A stretch of DNA of 35,623 bases from Candidatus Nitrotoga sp. MKT (lineage in GTDB: Bacteria; Pseudomonadota; Gammaproteobacteria; Burkholderiales; Gallionellaceae): the NCBI GenBank assembly GCA_003402345.1, contig QFXH01000015.1, positions 1-35,623 on the forward strand, read 5' to 3'. Positions 18,339 to 28,956 of the stretch are shown here, piece by piece (within the stretch, counting starts at the first letter, position 1; the number at the start of each line of letters is the position of its first letter). The notes below the pieces were generated by a model. That model did no database searches. It saw only the letters and a list, made by a program, of their open reading frames with translations, and was not told the DNA's origin. Made by a program: the position numbers and the translations under genes.

Positions 18339-20411
18339 TCAGCGCTGATAGCTCACACCGATAAATAACGTTCGCCCCGGTAATGGATAGGCGTTGTATC
18401 TTCCGGGAGTAAATTGGCTACTAACCGCATAATTAAAATACTTCCGATCAAATAAATTGTTTACTGACGTGCTTAACTGCCAAGAACCTGTTTTATGTAC
18501 AAGTTTAATATCAGCAACCGTATAGGCAGGAATCTTTATTCCTAAAGTATTCGCCTCGTCGTTGTCCATGAACTGTGAATCAACGTAGGTGGCAGATGAA
18601 TTCAATAGTGTTTGTTCGCTTATTACCCATGCTGCGCCTAGATTCAACTTTTGCCTAGGGACCAACGGCACCCTCTTATCTGCAATATTTATGTTAGTTT
18701 GCGTGAATGGTCCACCGGCCAAAACACCGCTTAAAAATTTTGCATCGATGTAGGTATAAGCTGCATTTAATGCAAGCTGCGGTAATGCCTGCCATTTTCC
18801 ATCCAACTCAAAACCCCTACGCCGTGTCGGCGGTAAGTTAGTGTTGCCAATACCCGTAGTGAATGGATCAAGATGGATTTCATCACGTACCTTATTATTG
18901 AACAAGGCCGCCCGCCAGTTCCCATCACGGATGCGCTGCTCCACACTGAATTCCATATTGTTAGAGGTTTGAGGGCGCAAAAACTGAAATTGATTGGTAA
19001 AGATTGGCGATGACTCGTAAATTTCATCTATATTTGCAAAGCGGAAGCTGCGCCCAACTTTCCCATTTAATGCCAGTCCACGGTCAAGTTGATGGCGCAG
19101 ACCAAGTTCGTAAGCATTTTTTGATGCCTTAAAAGAACCTGATGCAGCAGCAGAACCAAACCCCGCGCCAGGAGCGGTCGCATTATAAATATCATTTGCA
19201 TCTACAAAAATCCGTTCATTACGCACTCCTGCCAACAGGGACGTTGCTTTTGATAAATGCGTCGTATTTTGTAAATACCAGGCGCTATTTTGCTGGGCCA
19301 TGGATATTTGGTTAATTGGCTGCCCAATATTCACCGCAGCGTTTGACGTAAGCAAATCATAATTCCAACGATACACATCAATACCCGCCACCAGGGTGCT
19401 ATCCCCGCCTAATGAATGCGGAACCTTGATGCGAGGGGTAAGCGAAGTTACATTCAAATCGCTATCGCGGTAATTTGGGAAACCGTTAAAATCAAAATAA
19501 GATTTTTGATTCTTAGTGCGGCGTGCTATTCCCACATTCACATCCGCAGCAGAAAATCGTTGCTGCCATTCAAGCGCAATTTGATTGCCATCGCGGCTGG
19601 CATAGTCCAGCGGAGTGGCCGTGCCACGCGGATCAGTCACCACCAGGTTAATGCCAGCACTTGGTTGCGCCAGACGTGCGCCGGGCAATCGCATGTCCTG
19701 TCGATCAATCCCGATTTTCAAGGCGAGTTCACCTGCGTCCAGCTTCCATCGTGTATTGGCCTGTACATTAGTTTGTTCATTACGGTTATTTGCACGGTAG
19801 CCGTCAGAAACTAGTTGACTGGCTGTAAAATCAATTCCTGCTTTACCAGAAAAATAATTAGCATTTGCCTGTACCTCAGCCAATCCATAGCTACCTGCTT
19901 TTACGCTGACTTGCCCCGTCGTACCTACTTGCGTAGGTGATTTGGTGATGATATTGATTACGCCGTTAGTTGCGCCATCACCGTACAACACCGCCCCACT
20001 GCCACGCATAATCTCAATACGTTCAATAGAAGCGAATGGGATAGCCGACCACTGAACCCCTGAAAGATCAGCGTTAGTAATGCGCCGCCCATCCAGCAGA
20101 ATTAGCGTATTTTGTCCGGCAGCTGCGCCAAAACCGCGCAAATCAACCGTGGCTAATGCGGCATTGTTGCCAAATAGATCGCGCGCCGAAATCCCGGCTT
20201 GCTGTGAAAGTAATTCCGGTATCGTGCGGGCGCTGCTTTTATTGATCGTTTCGCGCGTAATAATGGACACATTAAGTGGCTTGTCAGCATATGTTTCTTC
20301 GAATCGCGTTCCGGTGACAATGAGAGTTTCAAGCGTGGGGTCTTCTGTTATTGCGTAAGCGAGTGAAGTAGCCGCACACAAAATGGCGGCGGCAAGTTTT
20401 TGGTGTTTCAT
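18339..20411 (-). CDS. TonB-dependent outer-membrane receptor, probable cobalamin/corrinoid transporter
   Basis: A 690-residue TonB-dependent receptor. A signal peptide (MKHQKLAAAILCAATSLAYA) is followed by the TonB box region ETLIVTGTR. The plug domain contains ARDLFGNNAALATVDLRGFG, ILLDGRRITN and IEIMRGSGAVLYGDGATNGVINI. A 22-strand barrel should then end at LFIGVSYQR, with a C-terminal aromatic strand. The start at 20411 is chosen because the signal peptide begins there and AGGA lies eight bases upstream. The frame is open 77 codons further but runs through a cobalamin riboswitch and is not translated as part of this protein. That riboswitch is the main reason to infer a BtuB-like role; the receptor itself is not close enough to BtuB for me to name it so. 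Confidence 0.9.
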   Translation of the reverse strand: MKHQKLAAAILCAATSLAYAITEDPTLETLIVTGTRFEETYADKPLNVSIITRETINKSSARTIPELLSQQAGISARDLFGNNAALATVDLRGFGAAAGQNTLILLDGRRITNADLSGVQWSAIPFASIERIEIMRGSGAVLYGDGATNGVINIITKSPTQVGTTGQVSVKAGSYGLAEVQANANYFSGKAGIDFTASQLVSDGYRANNRNEQTNVQANTRWKLDAGELALKIGIDRQDMRLPGARLAQPSAGINLVVTDPRGTATPLDYASRDGNQIALEWQQRFSAADVNVGIARRTKNQKSYFDFNGFPNYRDSDLNVTSLTPRIKVPHSLGGDSTLVAGIDVYRWNYDLLTSNAAVNIGQPINQISMAQQNSAWYLQNTTHLSKATSLLAGVRNERIFVDANDIYNATAPGAGFGSAAASGSFKASKNAYELGLRHQLDRGLALNGKVGRSFRFANIDEIYESSPIFTNQFQFLRPQTSNNMEFSVEQRIRDGNWRAALFNNKVRDEIHLDPFTTGIGNTNLPPTRRRGFELDGKWQALPQLALNAAYTYIDAKFLSGVLAGGPFTQTNINIADKRVPLVPRQKLNLGAAWVISEQTLLNSSATYVDSQFMDNDEANTLGIKIPAYTVADIKLVHKTGSWQLSTSVNNLFDRKYFNYAVSSQFTPGRYNAYPLPGRTLFIGVSYQR

Positions 20412-20429
20412 TAAGATTTTCCTGAGCGA

Positions 20430-20452
20430 ATTCCAAGGTTCCCCGTTGGAAT
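20430..20452 (-). promoter_or_regulatory. Hairpin just before the receptor ribosome site
   Basis: ATTCCAA and TTGGAAT form a perfect 7-bp stem with loop CGGGGAACC on the minus strand, ending about 19 bases before the start codon. Its place between the riboswitch aptamer and the ribosome site suggests part of the expression platform. The pairing partner is not proven. Confidence 0.4.
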
Positions 20453-20584
20453 GTTCAAACACAGGAAATGCACAAGCAAAAAGGAAGAAGGTGGTAGCTA
20501 ACCGATGCAGCTTGCCATCCCGCCGTCCATGCGCCACCCGCAGCATTTCCCGACTTAAAGAACCTCCTGATGAGGCTCCTGTGC

Positions 20585-20835
20585 TCAAGGCCGGTATCCG
20601 GGCTCGCAGGACTAGACGTATCGCCTTCCCATGATTGCTCACAGTGGCTTAACTCAAGTTTTTCATAGTTTACGCATCCAGCATGTGCGCTTGCTGATGC
20701 GAATTTTATAAAACATCCAAGTTATTAATACGTCCACACCTGCTTACCGTTGCGGGGGCAGCACAGGCTTAAGGAATGAAATTCCCGCACCTGTTTCCCG
20801 TTTAACCAGACGCATTTCTGTGTCTGGCACCTTAA
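20585..20835 (-). promoter_or_regulatory. Cobalamin riboswitch (aptamer)
   Basis: On the minus strand all conserved blocks of the B12 element occur in order. GGTGCC is at 20826-20831, followed by AAACGGGAAACAGGTGCGGG. The B12 box CTGCCCCCGCAACGGTAA is at 20744-20761. Then come CCACTGT, ATGGGAAGG and GCGAGCCCGGATACCGGCC (20589-20607). It lies upstream of the TonB-dependent receptor with about 175 bases to the start. Adenosylcobalamin or a related corrinoid binding is expected to reduce receptor expression, the usual mode for this class. No T-rich terminator follows, so control of translation initiation seems likelier. Confidence 0.93.
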
Positions 20836-21030
20836 GCGGGGTGAAGTATATCAGACGCGAAAGATTGAATGGTTTTAAGCCAGAACATGTTTTTTGACGT
20901 CTGTTTTTTCAAGAAACTCCATCAAATATAGAGAGCTGAAATAAATGGTGAAACTTCATCTTATAAAGCACATCTTAAGAACAATGGTAAAATTATCATT
21001 TATGTAAGACTCAAATTAGGACTCTGTACC

Positions 21031-22311
21031 ATGAGCTCACGCAACGAATATTTGTTTGAACAATCGCAACACGTCATTCCAGGCGGAGTCAACTCGCCTG
21101 TACGTGCATTCAAATCGGTGGGCGGCACACCGCTGTTTTTTAAACGCGGCCAAGGCGCATACGTGTGGGATGCCGATGATAAACGTTACATCGATTATGT
21201 CGGTTCGTGGGGACCGATGATTGTTGGCCACTGTCATCCTACCGTAGTCACTGCAGTGCAGGATGCTGCCGCGCAAGGCTTGGGTTTCGGTGCGCCCACT
21301 GCGGCTGAACTGGAAATGGCCGAGCTGTTGTGCAAGCTACTCCCCAGCATGGAAATGGTACGGCTGGTGAGTTCCGGTACCGAAGCCACCATGACTGCAA
21401 TCCGTTTGGCACGCGGCTTTACCGGACGTAGCCGGATTATTAAATTTGAAGGCTGTTATCACGGCCATTCTGATGGTCTGCTGGTCAAAGCAGGCTCCGG
21501 CGCACTAACTTTCGGCCAGCCGAGCTCCTCTGGCGTGCCCGCGGAAATCGCGGCGCTGACTACGGTGCTCGACTACAACGATGTCGCTGGACTGGAGCGT
21601 ACTTTTGCCGCAATAGGCAACGAAATTGCCGCAGTTATTATTGAGCCAGTCGCGGGCAACATGAATTTGATTATCCCCAAGCGCGAATTTCTGGATGCGT
21701 TGCGTGCGCTGTGTACTAAACATGGTGCAGTGCTTATTCTGGACGAGGTGATGACTGGCTTCCGCGTCAGCCTGCAAGGCGCACAAGGCCATTACGGCAT
21801 CAAGCCAGACCTGGTTACGCTCGGTAAGGTGATGGGCGGCGGCCTACCTGCCGCAGCCTTCGGCGGAAGGCGTGACATCATGCAATGCCTAGCGCCACTC
21901 GGTGCGGTATATCAAGCTGGCACTTTATCCGGCAATCCGGTGGCAGTAGCGGCGGGACTAGCTACACTTAAATTGGTACAGCAGCCGGATTTCTACGAGC
22001 ACTTAAGCGTGCTGGCACATCAACTAACCGAAGGTCTGGAACAAGCTGCCAAGCAGCATGGTGTCGACTTTTCCGCCCAGTCCATCGGCGGCATGTTTGG
22101 TTTGTATTTCCGTGCCACCCCACCGACCTCTTATGCCGAAGTGATGACCTGTGACAAAGATGCGTTTAATCGCTTTTTCCATGCCATGCTGGACGAAGGT
22201 ATATACATGGCACCATCCGCATTCGAGGCAGGTTTCGTATCTTCAGCGCATACATCTGCCGACATTGAACAGACCATTGCGGCTGCCAGAAAAATTTTCG
22301 CAGCCTGGTAG
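21031..22311 (+). CDS. hemL: Glutamate-1-semialdehyde 2,1-aminomutase
   Basis: Converts glutamate-1-semialdehyde to 5-aminolevulinate, the committed tetrapyrrole precursor in the C5 pathway. Family features include [12 protein letters not shown] near the start, [37 protein letters not shown] and [12 protein letters not shown]. The PLP-lysine segment is [17 protein letters not shown]. The length of 426 is standard. It ends one base before engB, so the two are translated as a unit, and hemB lies just downstream. The combination covers the early part of heme and, indirectly, cobalamin-type tetrapyrrole supply. Confidence 0.97.
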   Translation: MSSRNEYLFEQSQHVIPGGVNSPVRAFKSVGGTPLFFKRGQGAYVWDADDKRYIDYVGSWGPMIVGHCHPTVVTAVQDAAAQGLGFGAPTAAELEMAELLCKLLPSMEMVRLVSSGTEATMTAIRLARGFTGRSRIIKFEGCYHGHSDGLLVKAGSGALTFGQPSSSGVPAEIAALTTVLDYNDVAGLERTFAAIGNEIAAVIIEPVAGNMNLIIPKREFLDALRALCTKHGAVLILDEVMTGFRVSLQGAQGHYGIKPDLVTLGKVMGGGLPAAAFGGRRDIMQCLAPLGAVYQAGTLSGNPVAVAAGLATLKLVQQPDFYEHLSVLAHQLTEGLEQAAKQHGVDFSAQSIGGMFGLYFRATPPTSYAEVMTCDKDAFNRFFHAMLDEGIYMAPSAFEAGFVSSAHTSADIEQTIAAARKIFAAW

Positions 22312-22312
22312 C

Positions 22313-22909
22313 ATGGGACTATTTTCGCGTGCTACATTTTTCACTACAGTTAATCACTTGCGCGATTTACCGCTGCATGGAGGTAAAGAAGTTGCTTTCG
22401 CCGGGCGTTCTAATGCGGGTAAATCAAGTGCCATCAATACGCTGGCCAACCACGTTCGTTTGGCTTACACCAGTAAAACACCGGGGCGGACCCAACATCT
22501 AAACTATTTTGATTTGGGCGAAAATTGCTTTCTGGTGGACTTGCCGGGTTATGGATATGCCAAAGTCCCACCGGAAATAAGGGCACACTGGGAAGAGCTG
22601 CTAAGCGGGTATATACAGACACGAGAAGCATTATGCGGGCTGGTGATCATAATGGATGCACGACATCCGCTCACCCCGCTGGATGAGCAAATGCTGGATT
22701 GGTTTGCACCCACTGGCAAGCCAGTGCATGTGCTACTGACCAAGTCAGATAAACTAAGTCGTCAGCAAGCGAATATGACGCTGAATCGTGTTAAATCGCA
22801 CCTCGACGAACACTTTCCATTTTGCTCGGTGCAATTATTTTCAAGTCTGAAAAAGATAGGTATGGATGAGGCTGAGGCAGTGATTGCTGGCTGGTTTTCT
22901 GCCAAATAA
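22313..22909 (+). CDS. engB: Ribosome biogenesis GTP-binding protein EngB/YsxC
   Basis: An essential GTPase for large ribosomal subunit assembly, 198 residues. The G1 motif is GRSNAGKSS, the G2 region [10 protein letters not shown]3 DLPGYG, G4 TKSD, and G5 falls near FSSLKK. The start at 22313 directly follows the hemL stop with one base between. The frame is open upstream inside hemL, but only this ATG gives the family N-terminus ([17 protein letters not shown]). Confidence 0.95.
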   Translation: MGLFSRATFFTTVNHLRDLPLHGGKEVAFAGRSNAGKSSAINTLANHVRLAYTSKTPGRTQHLNYFDLGENCFLVDLPGYGYAKVPPEIRAHWEELLSGYIQTREALCGLVIIMDARHPLTPLDEQMLDWFAPTGKPVHVLLTKSDKLSRQQANMTLNRVKSHLDEHFPFCSVQLFSSLKKIGMDEAEAVIAGWFSAK

Positions 22910-22913
22910 CAAA

Positions 22914-22958
22914 CAAAAAAATGCCCCCGGCTAATAAGGGAAACCGGGGGCTAAAACG
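22914..22958. terminator. GC-rich hairpin between engB and hemB
   Basis: GCCCCCGG (22923-22930) and CCGGGGGC (22944-22951) form a strong stem preceded by a run of seven A and followed only by TAAAACG. A proper T-run exists for the minus strand, although both flanking genes run plus. It probably ends the hemL-engB transcript, possibly inefficiently, and would also stop antisense transcription. Confidence 0.6.
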
Positions 22959-23012
22959 CCTCGACTTCTTTGGGTCAAGACAACCCGCTCAGGGAGGAGA
23001 AGCGGGAGATGA

Positions 23013-24095
<1,083 letters not shown>

Positions 24096-24126
24096 CTGTG
24101 GCAAATTAATCTCCGTAGAGTTATGT

Positions 24127-24279
24127 ATGAGAATTGCGACAATTTTTTTACTCATATGCAGCGGCTTAATGGTTTCGGCTTGTAAAACAACGCCAGAAGA
24201 TCAAGCTCTTTGGGGCGCTTATGAACATGAGCTAAACACTAAAGCTGTCGATCCTCGGCCAATTATTTTCGACCCATGA
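24127..24279 (+). CDS. Very small predicted lipoprotein, 50 residues
   Basis: MRIATIFLLICSGLMVSAC is a textbook type II signal with lipobox VSAC, leaving a mature peptide of about 32 residues (CKTTPEDQALWGAYEHEL, then NTKAVDPRPIIFDP). It starts 31 bases after the hemB stop, with a weak GAG ribosome site, and may be read through from hemB. The clean signal peptide argues for a real gene. Family unknown; entericidin-like size, but no sequence resemblance. Confidence 0.6.
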   Translation: MRIATIFLLICSGLMVSACKTTPEDQALWGAYEHELNTKAVDPRPIIFDP

Positions 24280-24346
24280 TTTCTGGAACATGCTGCCAGT
24301 TGTTCTAAATAATCTGGCCAATTTCTAAATTAGTTAAGGAGCGAAT

Positions 24347-24604
24347 ATGGACATTCACGTCTATGATACTTATGTAAAAGCTAAAGATGGCCACACAATG
24401 CACTTTGACGTCTTTACTGCGGTGAAAGACGATCAGCAAGCAATCAAATTCGCTAAAGAGTGGTTGATTTCAATCGGTGAAGGTGAGGCAATTATTACAA
24501 GCAAAGAATGTAATTTTTGTCACATTCAAAGCGCATCGAGCAATGTTGTTGAAGCAATAAACAAGGATGGGTACTTCATCTACAAGATGGAAGGTTGTGA
24601 GTAA
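24347..24604 (+). CDS. DUF2024 family protein
   Basis: An 85-residue soluble protein beginning MDIHVYDTYVKAKDGHTMHFDV, with DDQQAIKFAKEWL, then TSKECNFCHIQSA and a final YFIYKMEGCE. This pattern matches DUF2024, a small family of unknown function. The ECNFCH cysteines could bind metal. AAGGAG lies five bases before the ATG. It lies between a small lipoprotein and ridA, with no functional link apparent. Confidence 0.78.
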   Translation: MDIHVYDTYVKAKDGHTMHFDVFTAVKDDQQAIKFAKEWLISIGEGEAIITSKECNFCHIQSASSNVVEAINKDGYFIYKMEGCE

Positions 24605-24653
24605 TAGAATTTTAGTGCTCCAAGAAGAAAGTTTGGCAAACCGTCCGTAACGA

Positions 24654-24794
24654 ATGAATTCCACATTTAATAACGCAAACCCATTGATTTTTGATTTAAT
24701 GCGGCTGTACGATCGTTTTCCGCAAGAAATTATTTCGCTCAAGCCGAGGAAAGCACTCGAAAACACAATACTCCGATACAAGCCTTTTTGTTGA
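24654..24794 (+). CDS. Doubtful small ORF, 46 residues
   Basis: A frame reading MNSTFNNANPLIFDLMRLYD, then RFPQEIISLKPRKALENTIL and RYKPFC. The amino-acid composition is protein-like, but there is no ribosome site and no recognised family. The region AAGCCTT/AAGGCTT at its end forms a 7-bp hairpin. It may be a relic of a longer gene or chance in the 270-base gap before ridA. Confidence 0.22.
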   Translation: MNSTFNNANPLIFDLMRLYDRFPQEIISLKPRKALENTILRYKPFC

Positions 24795-24874
24795 AGGCTT
24801 TCGGGACATGTCGCATCAACTATATATTTTATTACCCAGACTAAAGTGCGTCTGGCAACATACAGGAGCCAGTA

Positions 24875-25261
24875 ATGCCTAACAAAAAAGTGATTCAAAC
24901 CCTTGATGCACCCGCCGCTATTGGTATTTATTCGCAAGCGGTCCGTGTAGACAAAACTGTGTATCTTTCCGGCCAAATCGGGCTGGATCCCAACACCATG
25001 CAAATGGCAGAAGGCATAGAGGCGCAGATTCATCGCGTATTTCAGAACCTGCGCGCAGTGGCCAGTGCTGCCGACGGTAGTTTGAACGATGTGGTGAAGC
25101 TCAATATTTATCTTACTGACATGAACAGTTTCGCCAAAGTGAACGAAATCATGACGTCCTATTTCCATCAACCCTACCCGGCGCGCGCCGTGGTAGGTGT
25201 GGCGGCACTACCGCGAGGCGCGTTGGTGGAGATGGATGGTATATTGTGCGTACAGGACTAG
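24875..25261 (+). CDS. ridA: RidA family enamine/imine deaminase
   Basis: Hydrolyses reactive 2-aminoacrylate and related enamines formed by PLP enzymes. The 128-residue length, the opening [31 protein letters not shown] and the ending [20 protein letters not shown] with its key Arg all match the family. CAGGAG precedes the ATG. It opens a tight operon: recG begins 13 bases after its stop, followed by ubiC and ubiA. No functional link between RidA and these is obvious beyond co-transcription. Confidence 0.94.
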   Translation: MPNKKVIQTLDAPAAIGIYSQAVRVDKTVYLSGQIGLDPNTMQMAEGIEAQIHRVFQNLRAVASAADGSLNDVVKLNIYLTDMNSFAKVNEIMTSYFHQPYPARAVVGVAALPRGALVEMDGILCVQD

Positions 25262-25274
25262 GCATTCACCTTCT

Positions 25275-27329
25275 GTGCAATTCCTGCTTTGCAGTATTTC
25301 AAATGCGTTTCCCGCCAGCATTCCTGTAGCCACGTTAACCAAGTTCGAAAAACTTGGTATTCACAACCGCTTCGATCTGGTGCTGCATTTACCGTTACGT
25401 TACGAGGACGAAACCCGGGTGACGCAAATCGCCGCGCTTGTGCATGGTGTGAGCACGCAAGTGGAAGGCGAGATCATCCACAATGAAGTTATGTTCCGCC
25501 CACGTCGCAGCCTGATCTGTCAATTGCAGGACAGTAGCGGCGTGCTGCATCTACGATTTTTGAATTTCTACCCAAGCCAGCAAAAGCAACTCGAAGTAGG
25601 AAAGAAAATCCGCGCCTTAGGTGAAGTGCGTATGGGCTATTTCGGCATGGAGATGGTGCATCCAAAGTGCCGTGTCGCGGGTGAAAGTACACCGCTAAAA
25701 CAAGCGCTGACACCTGTGTACCCAACTACCGCAGGCTTGCCGCAAGCTACGCTGAGCAAGCACATTCAGGCTGCCTTGAACGAGCTTGAACTGCATGACA
25801 CGCTGCCAGCAGCTTTGCTCGCACGCTTGAAACTTTCCAGCTTTGCCGATAGCGTAAAGTTGTTGCACAATCCCCCGCCCGATATTGATGAGGATGCGCT
25901 GCTTAGACGCACCCACCACGCTTGGTTGCGCATCAAGTTTGATGAATTGTTGGCGCAGCAACTTTCCATGCGGATACATTACCGCAAGCGGCGCAGTCGC
26001 AATGCGCCGCGCCTGCACGCACTCGGCCATTATACGCAGCGACTATTGCAGACTTTAACCTTTAGTCTCACCACCGCTCAACAAAAAACCTTGCGGGAAA
26101 TCAGTCGCGATCTTGAACAAGCGCATCCGATGCAGCGCCTGCTGCAAGGCGATGTGGGCAGTGGTAAAACCATTGTTGCGCTACTGGCCGCCTTGCAGGC
26201 GATAGAAAATGGCTATCAGGTGGCTTTGATGTCGCCCACCGAAATACTTGCCGAACAGCACTATCACAAATTGCGGGATTGGCTAGAGCCGCTTGGTATC
26301 AGTCCCGTATGGCTTTCTGGCAGCCTGAAGAAAAAAGATAAGCAAGCCGCTGTCGAACGTATCGCGCAAGGCGAAACGCAGTTAGCCATCGGCACACACG
26401 CGCTGTTTCAGGATCAAGTTACATTCCCCAAGCTGGGATTGATTATCGTGGACGAGCAGCATAAATTCGGCGTGCAGCAACGTTTAGCGCTGCGCGGCAA
26501 GGGCGACGAGCCGCACCAGTTGATGATGAGTGCGACACCTATCCCGCGTACCTTGGCGATGAGTTATTACGCCGATCTCGACGTATCAGTAATCGACGAA
26601 TTGCCACCAGGGCGCACGCCTGTTATCACTAAACTTGTTAGCGATAACAGGCGCGAAGAGGTGCTTGCGCGCGTCCGCCAAGCCTGCCTCGCAGGGCAGC
26701 AGGCTTATTGGGTATGCCCGCTGATTGATGAATCGGACACGCTGGAATTACAGACTGCGCTGGAAACACACCAGAGGCTGGCTCAAGCCCTGCCTGATCT
26801 GCGGGTAGGTCTGGTGCATGGCAAACTGAATACCGCCGAGAAAATACGCGCGATGGCCGCGTTCAAAGCGGGTGAAACTCATCTCTTGGTGGCAACCACG
26901 GTGGTCGAAGTCGGCGTGGATGTACCCAATGCCGCCATGATGGTAATTGAACATGCCGAACGTATGGGACTGGCTCAGTTGCACCAGTTGCGTGGACGCG
27001 TCGGGCGCGGCGCTGCGCAAAGTTTGTGTATTTTGCTATTTCAACAACCGCTTTCTGAATTGGCGCGCGCGCGCCTGAAAATCATTTACGAAAATACGGA
27101 TGGTTTTGAAATCGCTCAGCAGGATTTGAGCCTGCGCGGTCCGGGTGAGCTGTTGGGCGCACGCCAAAGCGGCGTTCCCATGCTGCGTTTTGCCGATGTC
27201 ACCGAAGATGCTGCTTTGCTTAATTGCGCGCAAGCTATTGCTGACGAAATGCTGTGCGATTTTCAGCAGGAAGCACGCGCACACTTGCAGCGGTGGATGG
27301 CGAATAGACAAGATTATCTGCATGTCTGA
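25275..27329 (+). CDS. recG: ATP-dependent DNA helicase RecG
   Basis: Remodels stalled forks and branched DNA. The N-terminal wedge domain opens with LTKFEKLGIHNRFDLVLHLP and RYEDETRV. The helicase core has Walker A GDVGSGKT, the DEQH box in IIVDEQHKFG, MSATPIPRTLA, ATTVVEVGVDVP and the QLRGRVGRG motif. QDLSLRGPGELLGARQSG is the C-terminal family block. I choose the GTG at 25275, giving 684 residues close to the family length. The frame is open upstream through ridA, but that part is antiparallel-free overlap with no family match. No strong ribosome site is visible, so coupling with ridA is likely. The stop overlaps ubiC by eight bases. Confidence 0.95.
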   Translation: MQFLLCSISNAFPASIPVATLTKFEKLGIHNRFDLVLHLPLRYEDETRVTQIAALVHGVSTQVEGEIIHNEVMFRPRRSLICQLQDSSGVLHLRFLNFYPSQQKQLEVGKKIRALGEVRMGYFGMEMVHPKCRVAGESTPLKQALTPVYPTTAGLPQATLSKHIQAALNELELHDTLPAALLARLKLSSFADSVKLLHNPPPDIDEDALLRRTHHAWLRIKFDELLAQQLSMRIHYRKRRSRNAPRLHALGHYTQRLLQTLTFSLTTAQQKTLREISRDLEQAHPMQRLLQGDVGSGKTIVALLAALQAIENGYQVALMSPTEILAEQHYHKLRDWLEPLGISPVWLSGSLKKKDKQAAVERIAQGETQLAIGTHALFQDQVTFPKLGLIIVDEQHKFGVQQRLALRGKGDEPHQLMMSATPIPRTLAMSYYADLDVSVIDELPPGRTPVITKLVSDNRREEVLARVRQACLAGQQAYWVCPLIDESDTLELQTALETHQRLAQALPDLRVGLVHGKLNTAEKIRAMAAFKAGETHLLVATTVVEVGVDVPNAAMMVIEHAERMGLAQLHQLRGRVGRGAAQSLCILLFQQPLSELARARLKIIYENTDGFEIAQQDLSLRGPGELLGARQSGVPMLRFADVTEDAALLNCAQAIADEMLCDFQQEARAHLQRWMANRQDYLHV

Positions 27330-27981
27330 TACTCATTTGGCGCGCGCGCGTGCTGCGCGTACCGATTTCCGCAAGCAGAAAAAAGTTGAAAGTTTGCTTT
27401 CCTCTTTACCTGGTGGGCAGAACGAAGCGAGGAGGACGAAGCCGATTTGGGGAGTAGAATCCTGGCGTACCTTTCTGCCTGATATCGAAGCGGGCTATGC
27501 GCCTTGGCTGCGTGCCGATGGATCACTTACGTTGCGTATTCAGCAACGTTGCGAAAATTTCAGCGTGTGTAACGTGCATAACCGTCTGGCAACTGCCATT
27601 TATGATGAGACAACACTGCTTGGCTTGCCAGCCCGGCAAAAAATTTATACGCGTGAGGTGTTCTTGCATGCCGATGGAAAACCTGTGGTATATGCGCACA
27701 GCGTGGTTGCAGCGCAGCATTTGTGCGGTGCATGGCACGCGCTGCGAAATTTGGGCAATCGTCCATTAGGCGCACTATTGTTTGCACATCCGCTGGTGCG
27801 CCGCTCAGCGCTGCATTTTCAAGCACTTAAACCTAATCATCCGCTATATCGACGCGCTGCCGTTGCTCTCGATATGCCACCACAAAAACTGTGGGCACGC
27901 CGTTCGCTGTTCATCTTGCGCAACGCACCGCTGTTGGTAACGGAAATTTTTTTGCCGGATATTCTTGCGCTGAAAAAATGA
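27322..27981 (+). CDS. ubiC: Chorismate pyruvate-lyase UbiC
   Basis: Splits chorismate into 4-hydroxybenzoate and pyruvate, the first step of ubiquinone synthesis. Recognisable blocks are [66 protein letters not shown] and [10 protein letters not shown], whose Glu corresponds to the catalytic-site Glu of the E. coli enzyme. At 219 residues it is longer than the 165 of E. coli because of an N-terminal extension that includes [18 protein letters not shown]. It overlaps recG by eight bases and ubiA by four, so the three are translationally coupled. Confidence 0.93.
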   Translation: MSDTHLARARAARTDFRKQKKVESLLSSLPGGQNEARRTKPIWGVESWRTFLPDIEAGYAPWLRADGSLTLRIQQRCENFSVCNVHNRLATAIYDETTLLGLPARQKIYTREVFLHADGKPVVYAHSVVAAQHLCGAWHALRNLGNRPLGALLFAHPLVRRSALHFQALKPNHPLYRRAAVALDMPPQKLWARRSLFILRNAPLLVTEIFLPDILALKK

Positions 27982-28847
27982 GTTTCAACGAGCGAATAAA
28001 TCTGTATATCCAGCTAACGAGGCTCAACCGCCCCATTGGCATGCTGCTGCTGCTGTGGCCTACATTGTGGGGTGTGTGGATCGCGGGCAACGGCCAGCCG
28101 GCATGGAACATCGTCGCTATTTTTGTGCTCGGCACGGTCTTGATGCGCTCTGCAGGTTGCGCTATCAATGACTATGCCGACCGTGACTTCGATAAGCAGG
28201 TAAAGCGTACCCAAGATCGTCCTCTCACCAGTGGGAAACTCGCGCCGAAAGAGGCGCTGTGGCTGGCGGCTGGACTGTCGTTCCTCGCCTTTATGCTGAT
28301 TTTGCCGCTCAATGGATTGACGTTGCTATTGTCTATTCCCGCTCTGTTCTTTGCTGCCAGCTACCCCTATACCAAACGTTACTTTGCCATTCCTCAAGCT
28401 TACCTCGGCATCGCATTCGGCTTTGGTATCCCGATGGCATTCGCAGCACAACTCGGCAGCGTTCCCGCCATAGCGTGGTGGCTGTTATTTGCCAATATAT
28501 TTTGGGCGATTGCTTACGACACCGAATATGCGATGGTGGATCGGGACGATGACATACACATAGGCATCCACTCCTCCGCACTATTCTTCGGTAAATACGA
28601 TATAGCTGCGGTGATGATCTGTTATGGCGTCACTCTGGCCATACTTACCGCAGCCGGCAGTACACTAGGGCTAGGCATGGTCTACTACATCGGATTATTG
28701 TGCGCGGCAGGCATCTCCATCTACCACTACACTTTGATTCGAAAACGTCAGCGCGCAGCTTGCTTCAAGGCTTTCCTGCACAACAACTGGTTTGGTGCTG
28801 CGGTATTCGTGGGTATTGCGCTGGATTATCTGCTGCGCTTGTCGTGA
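27978..28847 (+). CDS. ubiA: 4-hydroxybenzoate polyprenyltransferase UbiA
   Basis: Attaches the polyprenyl tail to 4-hydroxybenzoate at the inner membrane, using the product of UbiC next to it. The two aspartate-rich motifs are NDYADRDFD and [13 protein letters not shown], which bind Mg and the prenyl diphosphate. Seven to nine membrane segments are visible, beginning [15 protein letters not shown]. The length of 289 is typical. The start ATG overlaps the ubiC stop (ATGA). It ends the ridA-recG-ubiC-ubiA operon. No clear terminator follows. Confidence 0.96.
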   Translation: MSFNERINLYIQLTRLNRPIGMLLLLWPTLWGVWIAGNGQPAWNIVAIFVLGTVLMRSAGCAINDYADRDFDKQVKRTQDRPLTSGKLAPKEALWLAAGLSFLAFMLILPLNGLTLLLSIPALFFAASYPYTKRYFAIPQAYLGIAFGFGIPMAFAAQLGSVPAIAWWLLFANIFWAIAYDTEYAMVDRDDDIHIGIHSSALFFGKYDIAAVMICYGVTLAILTAAGSTLGLGMVYYIGLLCAAGISIYHYTLIRKRQRAACFKAFLHNNWFGAAVFVGIALDYLLRLS

Positions 28848-28914
28848 GTTTCGTAGCCAACCTTGAATTAAAGATAGCTGGCCGGAACAACGCTATTCTG
28901 CTAATTCAATGGTA

Positions 28915-28956
28915 GACCCCATTTATTTCGCATTTATTTAGTGACCCCATTTATTT
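28915..28956. repeat. Direct repeat of GACCCCATTTATTT at the broken integrase end
   Basis: GACCCCATTTATTT occurs at 28915-28928 and again at 28943-28956, 28 bases apart. The second copy is exactly where homology to the integrase stops. Such sequences often flank mobile-element debris, but no specific element is identified. Confidence 0.55.

Noticed and set aside
20412-20642. A 77-codon N-terminal extension of the TonB-dependent receptor
   Set aside because: It runs through the cobalamin riboswitch, and a proper signal peptide with ribosome site begins at 20411.
22151-22312. A 54-codon N-terminal extension of EngB
   Set aside because: It lies wholly inside hemL in another frame and has no GTPase family match.
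24470-25171. A 233-codon minus-strand frame across DUF2024 and ridA
   Set aside because: It is antisense to two well-supported genes and has no family resemblance or ribosome site.
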